Shown here: piece after piece, positions 18,245-24,981 of the stretch
How positions within the stretch are numbered: the first letter of the stretch is position 1
How the letters are laid out: every line of letters starts with the position of its first letter
DNA from: Acidobacteriota bacterium
GTDB lineage: Bacteria; Acidobacteriota; Blastocatellia; Pyrinomonadales; Pyrinomonadaceae
NCBI GenBank assembly: GCA_020199995.1
Contig: JAIVJM010000047.1
Span: forward strand, 1 to 35,325
Direction: 5' to 3'
DNA length: 35,325 nt
Program-made: the position numbers and the translations under genes
The notes under the pieces: generated by a model
Told to the model about the DNA's origin: nothing
Seen by the model: the letters and a program-made list of their open reading frames with translations, nothing else
Databases searched by the model: none

Positions 18245-18667
18245 ATGGTGGACATCATGCTGGTGCTCCTCATCATCTTCATGGTCATCACGCCGTTCCT
18301 CCAGCAGGGCGTCTCGGTGGCCCTTCCGCGTGACCTGAAGAACCCGGAAGAGGACAAGGCGATCATCAAGGAGACATCGGTGGTGGTCGCGATCACGGAA
18401 GACGGCAAGCTTTACATCGGCAAGAAGCCGATTGATAAAGACTCGCTCAAGTCCGAGATCGACCAGAAGATGGCGACCAAGGAGCAGCAGGACAAGATCG
18501 TCTACATCCGCGGCGACATCAACGCCAACTACGGTCAGGTCGTGGAGACGATCAACCTCATCCGCGACTCTGGCATTGACCAGATCGGTCTGGTCGCCGA
18601 CAAGAAAAAGAGCGGGGCCGCAGCGCCGGCGGGCGGCGCGCCGGCACCGCCGCCGCCCGCCTCTTAG
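18245..18667 (+). CDS. exbD: ExbD/TolR biopolymer transporter, N-terminus missing
   Basis: The reading frame gives 140 residues from ATG 18245 (MVDIMLVLLIIFMVITPFLQ): the single membrane helix with its proton-carrying Asp at residue 3, then the periplasmic domain and a Pro/Ala-rich end. ExbD normally begins with about 15-25 cytoplasmic residues ending NVTP before (M/L)(V/I)D. Here VTP is encoded at 18236-18244, but an in-frame TAA at 18230-18232 precedes it and no ribosome binding site fits the 18245 ATG. Comparison with the second exbD, which keeps NINVTPLIDIL behind a proper start, indicates a lost segment of perhaps 50-60 nt around 18230. The gene may be inactive, poorly expressed, or mis-sequenced. 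It is otherwise intact. Confidence 0.85.
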   Translation: MVDIMLVLLIIFMVITPFLQQGVSVALPRDLKNPEEDKAIIKETSVVVAITEDGKLYIGKKPIDKDSLKSEIDQKMATKEQQDKIVYIRGDINANYGQVVETINLIRDSGIDQIGLVADKKKSGAAAPAGGAPAPPPPAS

Positions 18668-18755
18668 GGCGACGGCAACTTACGCGGCGGACGCCCCCCC
18701 CGTCTACAGAGACCGCTTCGGGGCATCCGCCGGCTCGACGGAGGACATAAGCTTT

Positions 18756-19259
18756 ATGAGTATGAGTTCATCAGGCGGCGGCGGGGGCGCCCAGCCGAAC
18801 ATCAACGTCACGCCGCTGATCGACATCCTGCTGGTGCTCCTCATCATCTTCATGGTCATCACGCCGCTCAAGCCGACGCGCTTCAAGACGCTCGTGCCCG
18901 AGCGCAGCGAAGAGATGAGCGCGTCGGCCAAGCAGAGTCCACGCACGCTCATCGTCGCGATTGACAAAGACCTCAAGGTGACTTTGACCCGCGGGGCCAA
19001 CCAGATCGCCGAGTCGTCAGTCAACGATGTGGGGAAGGTCGCCTCGACCCTCGCGGCTGAGTTCAAGGAGCGCAAGGATCAGCAAATCTGGAAGGAGAAC
19101 TTCGAGAGCCGCGTCGAGCTTTCGCCCGACGAACGCATCGAAAAGACCGTGTTTGTCAAAGCACCACAGACCTTCAAGTACGGCGACGTGGTGAAGGTCA
19201 TTGACGCCATCAAGGGGGCCCTGCACGCTATCTTCATCTGGGAGCCATCAAGTCAATGA
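18756..19259 (+). CDS. exbD: ExbD/TolR biopolymer transporter, second copy
   Basis: 167 residues from ATG 18756 with GGAGGA at 18740-18745. The Gly/Ser-rich cytoplasmic start MSMSSSGGGGGAQPN leads to INVTPLIDILLVLLIIFMVI, which carries the conserved membrane Asp. The periplasmic domain is longer than in the first copy and includes KTVFVKAPQTFKYGDVVKVI. Two adjacent divergent exbD genes behind one exbB are common in this kind of operon and probably form a mixed or alternative ExbD dimer within one channel. The stop overlaps the next start (ATGA at 19256-19259), so translation is coupled to the lipoprotein. Confidence 0.92.
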   Translation: MSMSSSGGGGGAQPNINVTPLIDILLVLLIIFMVITPLKPTRFKTLVPERSEEMSASAKQSPRTLIVAIDKDLKVTLTRGANQIAESSVNDVGKVASTLAAEFKERKDQQIWKENFESRVELSPDERIEKTVFVKAPQTFKYGDVVKVIDAIKGALHAIFIWEPSSQ

Positions 19260-20107
19260 AACTCTCTCGAATCAGCATCGTCACGCTGCTCTTGGTCGTG
19301 GTCGGTTCAACCGCCGGTTGCGGGATAATCAACCGCATCCGCGCCAAGAGCGCTTTGAACGAGGGCGCGCGCGCCTACCGCGACGGCAGGTTCGCCGACG
19401 CGGAGCAGAGGTTCCGGGAAGCCTACGAGTATGACCCGTCGCAGAAGAACGCCCCGCTTTTCATCGCGCGCTCAGTGCAGCAGCAGTACAAGCCGGGGGT
19501 GGACAATCCGGAAAACGTGGCGAAGGGGCAGGCCGCCATCGACGCTTATCAGGAGATTCTCAAAAACGATCCGGGGAACGAGGACGCCTACAACGCCGTC
19601 GTCTTCATCTACCGCCAGATGAAGAAGGAGGGCGAGGAGCAGAAGATGTTGACGCAGCGCGCCAGCATGGACTCCATCGCGAAGGAGAAGCGCGCCGTCG
19701 CCTACACCATCCTCGCGAGCAAGCAGTGGCAGTGCGCCTACGACATCACCGAGCAGAAAGAGAACAAGGAGACCGTCACGCAGACCGACAAGGTGCTCAT
19801 CAAGTACAAGAAGCCCGCGAACCAGTCGGACTTCGACAAGGCGCGCGGCTGCGTGACGGAGGGGCTCAAGCTGGCCGAGCAGGCCATCAACCTCGACCCG
19901 GACAACCCCAACTCCTGGTCGTACAAGGCCAACCTCCTGCGCGAGATGTCGAAGCTGGCCGAGATGGATGGCAACGCGCAGGCGAAGACCGACTACGACA
20001 AGCAGTACGAGGAGGCCCTTGAGACGCAGAAGCGTCTGGCCGAAGAGTCCGTCAAGAAGAAGGAGGCCGAGGCGGCCGCGAAGTCGCCGACCCCGCCCGC
20101 CGGCTAG
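19256..20107 (+). CDS. TPR-repeat lipoprotein of the ton operon
   Basis: 283 residues. Residues 1-22 are a lipoprotein signal peptide (VTLLLVVVGSTAGC, acylated Cys in TAGC). TPR-like helix pairs follow: NEGARAYRDGRFADAEQRFR then EAYEYDPSQ near 35-65, AIDAYQEILKNDPGNEDAYN near 97-116, and AEQAINLDPDNPNSWSYKAN near 210-229. The C-terminus is a charged coiled-coil-like stretch (EEALETQKRLAEESVKKKEA). The start overlaps the exbD stop, which marks it as an operon member. A periplasmic or outer-membrane scaffold working with TonB/ExbBD is a reasonable inference; no specific function is recognised. A terminator follows. Confidence 0.85.
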   Translation: MKLSRISIVTLLLVVVGSTAGCGIINRIRAKSALNEGARAYRDGRFADAEQRFREAYEYDPSQKNAPLFIARSVQQQYKPGVDNPENVAKGQAAIDAYQEILKNDPGNEDAYNAVVFIYRQMKKEGEEQKMLTQRASMDSIAKEKRAVAYTILASKQWQCAYDITEQKENKETVTQTDKVLIKYKKPANQSDFDKARGCVTEGLKLAEQAINLDPDNPNSWSYKANLLREMSKLAEMDGNAQAKTDYDKQYEEALETQKRLAEESVKKKEAEAAAKSPTPPAG

Positions 20108-20165
20108 GCGTTCTCAAACAGTTCAAGCGCGGCGCGCCAGAAGCCGGTCGCGCCTCAGTTAATTC

Positions 20166-20203
20166 AGGTGATGCTCGATTTCCCGTCGAGCATCACCTAT
20201 TCT
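20166..20203 (+). terminator. rho-independent terminator of the ton operon
   Basis: AGGTGATGCTCGA (20166-20178) pairs perfectly with TCGAGCATCACCT (20186-20198) around a seven-base loop, followed by the short T-rich ATTCTTAT. It lies 59 nt after the lipoprotein stop. Confidence 0.8.
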
Positions 20204-20209
20204 TATAAT
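20204..20209 (+). promoter_or_regulatory. consensus -10 box (TATAAT) upstream of rel
   Basis: A perfect TATAAT directly follows the terminator stem. The -35 region at the expected distance would fall in the terminator loop and reads TTCCCG, a poor match. If used, transcripts would carry the whole 20217-20332 palindrome in the rel leader. Confidence 0.35.
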
Positions 20210-20216
20210 GGCTATT

Positions 20217-20332
20217 AGCTATTAGCTGTTAGCTTTTAGCCGGTCATTTGCATCTAAGTTAAGAACGCGTGGAGGGCTCACCGCTAAAAGCCGAAATAAA
20301 AGCTGATAGCTAACTGCTAACAGCTGATAGCT
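20217..20332. repeat. nested word-palindrome upstream of rel
   Basis: AGCTATTAGCTGTTAGC (20217-20233) pairs with 20316-20332 at 16 of 17 positions, and inside it GCTTTTAGC (20232-20240) pairs perfectly with GCTAAAAGC (20283-20291). Arms are made of the word TTAGCT with variants. The structure ends six bases before the rel ATG, which has no Shine-Dalgarno sequence. Confidence 0.75.
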
Positions 20333-20338
20333 TCTTTT

Positions 20339-22540
20339 ATGATTCGCATCGAGGAGATAGTAGAAAAAGTTTCGCGTAACCACCCGCAGGCCGACCTCGA
20401 CCTGCTGCGGCGGGCGTACTTTTTCTCCGCGCGCGAGCACAAGGGGCAGACGCGCGCCTCGGGCGAGCCTTACCTGGTCCACCCGCTGGAGGTCGCCAAC
20501 ATCCTCGCCGACATGCGGCTCGACGAGATTTCGGTGGCGACCGGGCTCCTGCACGACGTGGTCGAAGACACGCTCGTCGAGCCCGAGGCGATCCGCGAGC
20601 TTTTCGGAGGGGAGATCGCGCACCTCGTCGACGGGCTGACGAAGATCGCGCAGATCAGCAACCAGTCGCGCGAGGAGCAGCAGGCCGAGAACGTGCGCAA
20701 GATGCTTCTGGCGATGGTGGATGACGTGCGCGTCGTGCTCGTCAAACTCGCTGACCGCCTCCATAACATGCGTACTCTGGGTTTCCTCAAGCCCGAGAAG
20801 CGCCGCCGCATCGCGCAGGAGACTTTAGATATCTTCGCGCCCATCGCGCACCGCCTCGGGATGGGGCGCATGCGCGGTGAACTCGAAGATCTGGCCTTCC
20901 AGAACCTCCACCCCGAGGAGTACCGCGAGCTGGCCGAGCAGCTCGAAAAGCGCCGGGGCGAGCACAAAGCCTTCCTCCGTGAAGTGACCTCGCGCATCGA
21001 GGAGAAGATGCGCGAGGCCGAGGTGCCCATCATCCGCATCGAGGGGCGCGTCAAACGTCTCTTCTCGATCTGGAAGAAACTCAAGCGGCAGAAAATCGAA
21101 CTCGATCAGGTTTACGACCTCATCGCGGCGCGCGTCGTCACGCCCGACGAGGTGCGTTACTGCTACGCGGCCCTCGGCGTCGTTCACAACCTCTGGCAGC
21201 CCGTACCGGGGCGCTTCAAGGACTGGATCGCCACGCCGCGCGAGAACCTCTACCAGTCGCTTCACACTTCGGTCATCGGCTCGATGGGGCAGTCGTTCGA
21301 GTTGCAAATCCGCACCGAGGAGATGCACCGCATCGCCGAAGAAGGCGTGGCCGCACACTGGAAGTACAAGGAGGGGAGGCGCGGCTCGCACGACGACGAC
21401 GAGGCGTTCCAGTGGCTGCGCTCGCTCGTCGAGTGGTCGCAGGAGGTGAAGGACTCGCGCGACTTCCTCGAATCCCTCAAGCTCGACCTCTACCCGAAAG
21501 ACGTCTACGCCTTCACGCCGATGGGCAAGGTGATCCAGCTCCCGCGCGGCGCGTCCCCCATCGACTTCGCCTATATGATCCACACCGAAGTGGGGAACAC
21601 CTGCTCGGGGGCGCGCATCAACAGTCGGATGGTACCTTTGCGCTCGACCATTCAGAACGGCGACGTGGTCGAAATCCTGACTTCGCCAAACGCCCACCCC
21701 TCGCGCGACTGGCTCAACTTCGTTACCACCTCCCGCGCGAAAAACCGCGTCCGCCACTGGGTCTCCGAGCAGCAGCGCATCGAGTCAATCGAGCTCGGGC
21801 GCAAGCTCTTCGAGAAGGAATCCCCACGCTTCAACCTCCCGGCCAAAAAGCTCCTCGCGGACGCCGACGGCGAGCTCAAGCGCATCGCCAACGAGTACGG
21901 CTACGGGCGCGTGGACGACCTCCTGGCAGCCATCGGCTACGGCAAGATCATGCCGCGCAACGTCATCGCCAAGTACCTCGGCCCCGAGAAGTTCGCCGAG
22001 CTCGAGCAGAAGAAGGAGTCGCGCCTGCGCAGCAGCGTCAACGCCGGCGTGCAGGCGGTCAGGAAACTGATCCGCCTCGGCGAGGACTCCATCGTCGTGC
22101 GCGGCGTGGACGACCTGCTGGTGGTACGCGCGCGTTGCTGCAACCCTGTGCGCGGCGAGGAGATCATCGGCTACATCACGCGCGGCAAGGGCGTGGCGGT
22201 GCACGCGCGCCGCTGCACGAACGTCCAGCAGTTGATGATTAACCCCGAGCGCGTCGTCGAGGTGGAGTGGGCCAGCAGCGTGGACGAGGCTGCCTCATAC
22301 GCCGTGAAGCTGCTGGCCATCACCGAGAACCGCACGGGGATGATCGCCGACGTGACGAACGCGATTAAAGACATCAAGACCAATATCCGCGCCTCGACGG
22401 CGGCGGTCTCCGAGGACGACCGCGGGCGCATCGAAGTGACGGTCGAGGTCTTCGACCTCAAACACCTCGACAAGGTGATGTCTTCGATCCGCAAAGTCCC
22501 CGGCGTGCTCGACGTCGAGCGTCTTCATGGCGTGGCGTAA
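20339..22540 (+). CDS. rel: bifunctional (p)ppGpp synthetase/hydrolase (RelA/SpoT family)
   Basis: A 733-residue long-form RSH enzyme that makes and degrades the alarmone (p)ppGpp. The hydrolase domain is intact: HPLEVANIL (His48) and HDVVED (72-77), with RLHNMRTL further on. The synthetase domain (about 235-350) has RFKD at 292-295, the basic RXKD form found in bifunctional enzymes rather than the EXDD of monofunctional RelA, and NLYQSLHTSVIG, then ELQIRTEEMHRIAEEGVAAHW and KYKEG. Then come a TGS domain (VYAFTPMGKVIQLPRGASPI then DFAY), a Cys-containing conserved region (RARCCNPVRGEEIIGYITRG) and a C-terminal ACT domain (ENRTGMIADVTNAIKDIKTN). The start ATG 20339 is fixed by the family N-terminus but lacks a ribosome binding site. 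Confidence 0.95.
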   Translation: MIRIEEIVEKVSRNHPQADLDLLRRAYFFSAREHKGQTRASGEPYLVHPLEVANILADMRLDEISVATGLLHDVVEDTLVEPEAIRELFGGEIAHLVDGLTKIAQISNQSREEQQAENVRKMLLAMVDDVRVVLVKLADRLHNMRTLGFLKPEKRRRIAQETLDIFAPIAHRLGMGRMRGELEDLAFQNLHPEEYRELAEQLEKRRGEHKAFLREVTSRIEEKMREAEVPIIRIEGRVKRLFSIWKKLKRQKIELDQVYDLIAARVVTPDEVRYCYAALGVVHNLWQPVPGRFKDWIATPRENLYQSLHTSVIGSMGQSFELQIRTEEMHRIAEEGVAAHWKYKEGRRGSHDDDEAFQWLRSLVEWSQEVKDSRDFLESLKLDLYPKDVYAFTPMGKVIQLPRGASPIDFAYMIHTEVGNTCSGARINSRMVPLRSTIQNGDVVEILTSPNAHPSRDWLNFVTTSRAKNRVRHWVSEQQRIESIELGRKLFEKESPRFNLPAKKLLADADGELKRIANEYGYGRVDDLLAAIGYGKIMPRNVIAKYLGPEKFAELEQKKESRLRSSVNAGVQAVRKLIRLGEDSIVVRGVDDLLVVRARCCNPVRGEEIIGYITRGKGVAVHARRCTNVQQLMINPERVVEVEWASSVDEAASYAVKLLAITENRTGMIADVTNAIKDIKTNIRASTAAVSEDDRGRIEVTVEVFDLKHLDKVMSSIRKVPGVLDVERLHGVA

Positions 22541-22701
22541 GAGACGCGCAGGATTCAGTCGTCAGCCCCGAAGAGAGCCTGTCGAAAAGTCAGCCGGACA
22601 CCCCGGCCAGTGCATCCACTTTTACCGTTGCGACATCAATGGGATTTAAGTGCTTTCAAGTAGCTCTGAGCCGGTGGCCGAACCGCCGACGGCTTCTTCG
22701 T

Positions 22702-22731
22702 TTGCCGTGCGGCGAAGGCATCTGTTAAAAT
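22702..22731 (+). promoter_or_regulatory. probable ridA promoter
   Basis: TTGCCG (22702-22707), 18 nt, TAAAAT (22726-22731), with transcription expected near 22738 and the ridA start about 37 nt later. The same TAAAAT -10 is seen at the tRNA-Gly promoter. Confidence 0.5.
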
Positions 22732-22774
22732 TCGCGTTTTGTTCGTGGCCATTAAATTGAGGTTGTCCGGGACA

Positions 22775-23161
22775 GTGAGGCAGATCATCAAAACCGTGGA
22801 GGCCCCGCAGGCCATCGGGCCGTATTCACAGGCCGTCGTGGCGGGCGGTTTCGTCTTCGCGTCGGGGCAGATTCCGCTCGACCCGAAGACCGGCGAGTTT
22901 GTCGAGGGCGGCATCGCCGAGCAGACCGAGCAGGTCTTGCGCAACCTCTCGAAAGTTTTGGAGGCCGCCGGGACGAGCCTCGCGAGGGTCGTGAAGACGA
23001 CCGTTTACATGGCGGACATGAATGATTTCGCCGCGATGAATGAAGTCTACGGGAGCTTTTTCGAGCAGGAGCCGCCGGCGCGCTCGACGGTGCAGGCGGC
23101 GCGCCTGCCGCGCGACGCGCGTGTGGAGATAGACGTAGTCGCGCTCGCGGGCGGCGAATGA
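22775..23161 (+). CDS. ridA: RidA family reactive enamine/imine deaminase
   Basis: RidA hydrolyses reactive enamines and imines released by PLP enzymes, sparing other enzymes from damage. From GTG 22775 the product is 128 residues, standard for the family. It has IKTVEAPQAIGPYSQAVVAG, FASGQIPLDPKTGEFV, the turn GTSLARVVKTTVYMADMNDF and the C-terminal ARSTVQAARLPRDARVEIDV, with the conserved Arg that binds the substrate carboxylate. A TTG at 22739 would add 12 residues unlike the family. The gene converges on rpmB. Confidence 0.92.
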   Translation: MRQIIKTVEAPQAIGPYSQAVVAGGFVFASGQIPLDPKTGEFVEGGIAEQTEQVLRNLSKVLEAAGTSLARVVKTTVYMADMNDFAAMNEVYGSFFEQEPPARSTVQAARLPRDARVEIDVVALAGGE

Positions 23162-23197
23162 GCTTTGGAGGTCGTGGGGCGGAAGAGCTTTCGGGCG

Positions 23198-23240
23198 AAA
23201 GAAAAGGCGGGAACGCCGGAGTTACTCCGCCGCCCGCCGC
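23198..23240 (-). terminator. probable rho-independent terminator of rpmB
   Basis: On the minus strand, GGCGGGCGGCGGAG and CTCCGGCGTTCCCGCC form a GC-rich imperfect stem around TAA, followed by TTTTCTTT. It begins about 20 nt past the rpmB stop. Confidence 0.6.
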
Positions 23241-23260
23241 CCGCCGGTTCTCAAAAGAAG

Positions 23261-23455
23261 TTAGGCCGCTTTGGCGACCTTGCCCCCCTTGATGCAGGTG
23301 GTGCAGACCTTCATCCGTTGCGCGCCGCCCTGCGGGCGCTGGACGCGAACGGATTGCAGGTTCGGGTTGAAACGGCGGCGCGTGCGGTTGTTAGCGTGTG
23401 AGACGTTGTTTCCGAATTGCGGTCCCTTGCCGCAGACTTCGCATCTTTTAGCCAT
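23261..23455 (-). CDS. rpmB: 50S ribosomal protein L28
   Basis: 64 residues with the L28 signature [20 protein letters not shown], then [15 protein letters not shown] and [11 protein letters not shown]. Two CxxC pairs (CEVC and CTTC) mark the zinc-binding form. GGAGG precedes ATG 23455 by about 15 nt on the minus strand. It stands alone, with its own promoter at 23541-23570 and a terminator-like hairpin after it. Confidence 0.95.
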   Translation of the reverse strand: MAKRCEVCGKGPQFGNNVSHANNRTRRRFNPNLQSVRVQRPQGGAQRMKVCTTCIKGGKVAKAA

Positions 23456-23540
23456 GATTTGATTTTATACCTCCAAAAACTTTGAGCAGCGCAGCCTCGG
23501 TTCACACGGTCACGACGGCAATGCGCGTTAGAAACGAAAA

Positions 23541-23570
23541 TTTATAGCAAACAGACTCATGCAACGTCAA
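23541..23570 (-). promoter_or_regulatory. rpmB promoter
   Basis: On the minus strand, TTGACG (23570-23565), 18 nt, TATAAA (23546-23541), each five of six to consensus. It implies a leader of about 80 nt before the rpmB ATG. Confidence 0.65.
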
Positions 23571-23650
23571 GTTGGCGCCCGCCGCAGGCGGCTCTGCCCA
23601 GACGATTCGGCATCATCTTTTGAGACAGTTGGAAGGAGCATATAGCCACA

Positions 23651-24850
23651 GTGCACAGATACGCCAAGCGAGTTGCGTCAATCACCCTCGTCATCATCTC
23701 CGCCATCATGCTGGCCGCGTGCGGTCGCGGCCCCGGCATTCCGACGGACGGCAAAGACAATTCATCCGCCGCCGCCGCCACCGTCAACGGGAAAAACATT
23801 TCCCTAAGCGAAGTTGACACCCTCATCGCACAGCAGGCCGGGGGTCAACAGACCGCCATGTCGCCGCTTGAGAGGGCGACGGCGCGTCTTCAGGTCCTCG
23901 ACGGTTTGATCCAGCAGGAGGTGCTCTTCCAACGCGCCGACAAGGAAAAACTGTTGCCGAGCGAGGACGAGGTCACGCAGGCCATCAACGGCAAAAAGCG
24001 CGAAGCCAACATGTCCGAAGAGGATTACCAGAAGATGCTCAAGGAGAGCGGGCAGACTGAGCCGCAGCTGCGCGAAGTCGCGCGCAAGCAGCTCTCCATC
24101 CAGAAGCTTCTGGAGAAGACCGTCAGCAACGTGACGGTGCGCGATAACGAGGTTGACGCCTTCTATAACGCCAACAAGGAGCGTTTCGTCAGCCCGCGCG
24201 GAGTCGTCCTCTCCGCCATCTTCGCCGACTCCCTCGACGGGGCGGGCCAGTTCCCGAACGATGCGAAGAGCGACCTTGAGGCGAAGACCAAGATAGACAC
24301 TGTCAACGCTCAACTGCGCGGCGGGGCCGACTTCGCAACCGTGGCGCGGCAGCAAAGTGAAGACCAGAGCTTCATCCGCGGCGGCGACTACGGCTTCTGG
24401 GATGAAGCGCGTCTCAAGCAGGGCGGGCTGCCGGCGGAAGTCGTCTCGAACCTCTTCGGCTCGATGCGGCCCGGCGATTTGACCGCCCCCATCAGGCTCG
24501 ACGATGGGCGCTACGTGATTCTCAAGTTGACGGACAGGCGCTTACAAAACGAGCCGCAGACGCTTGAAACTCCGGGCGTCCGGGATCAGATCAAGAAGGC
24601 GCTCGTGGACGAACGACAAAAAGTCTTAGGCGCGGCCATGCGCGTCGTCGCAATCAGCGAGGCGAAGATCGAGAACCATCTGGCGCAGAGCATGCTGAAA
24701 GACCCGAGCATGCTCGGCGGCATGCAGCCGGTCAATCCCGGCACCGCGACGACGCCCGCCGCGCCCGCGGCGGCGACGCCCGCAGCGACAGCGACTCCGG
24801 CGGCGCCCGCGTCGCCCTCCTCGACGGCATCTCCGCAGGGCACGAAGTAA
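23651..24850 (+). CDS. parvulin-type peptidyl-prolyl isomerase lipoprotein (SurA/PrsA-like)
   Basis: 399 residues from GTG 23651, with AAGGAG about 14 nt upstream. Residues 1-25 are a lipoprotein signal (ITLVIISAIMLAAC, acylated Cys in LAAC). A SurA_N-like helical chaperone region follows (about 50-165: TARLQVLDGLIQQEVLFQRA, LREVARKQLSIQKLLEKTVS). The rotamase domain spans roughly 175-310: FVSPRGVVLSAIF, GGADFATVARQQSEDQSFIR, GGDYGFWDEA, FGSMRPGDLTAPIRLDDGRY. The C-terminus is a low-complexity Ala/Thr/Pro tail. It should fold exported proteins at the membrane. It is divergent from rpmB. No receptor or outer-membrane assembly gene adjoins it. Confidence 0.9.
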   Translation: MHRYAKRVASITLVIISAIMLAACGRGPGIPTDGKDNSSAAAATVNGKNISLSEVDTLIAQQAGGQQTAMSPLERATARLQVLDGLIQQEVLFQRADKEKLLPSEDEVTQAINGKKREANMSEEDYQKMLKESGQTEPQLREVARKQLSIQKLLEKTVSNVTVRDNEVDAFYNANKERFVSPRGVVLSAIFADSLDGAGQFPNDAKSDLEAKTKIDTVNAQLRGGADFATVARQQSEDQSFIRGGDYGFWDEARLKQGGLPAEVVSNLFGSMRPGDLTAPIRLDDGRYVILKLTDRRLQNEPQTLETPGVRDQIKKALVDERQKVLGAAMRVVAISEAKIENHLAQSMLKDPSMLGGMQPVNPGTATTPAAPAAATPAATATPAAPASPSSTASPQGTK

Positions 24851-24881
24851 CTAGCCGCACGCCGGGCCGCCCGGTGTGTTG

Positions 24882-24940
24882 TAAAATTTGAAGCGGGCAT
24901 GGCCGCTCATTCTTTTGAGCCTTGGCCTGCCCGCTTCAAA
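24882..24940 (+). promoter_or_regulatory. TAAAAT box followed by a 17-bp stem-loop upstream of the ABC-F gene
   Basis: TTTGAAGCGGGCATGGCC (24887-24904) pairs with GGCCTGCCCGCTTCAAA (24924-24940) with one bulge. A TAAAAT lies at 24882-24887 at its base, without a clear -35. The hairpin has no T-tract. It could be a structured 5' leader of the ABC-F mRNA or the end of the isomerase transcript. Many ABC-F genes are regulated by leader attenuation, which makes the first reading worth noting. Confidence 0.5.
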
Positions 24941-24981
24941 CGCGTCGGCCTGATTTAATCCTGACGGACAGACCGCTCCAT

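Noticed and set aside
23165-23401. 78-codon plus-strand frame after ridA
   Set aside because: It lies opposite rpmB and its terminator and has no start signals.
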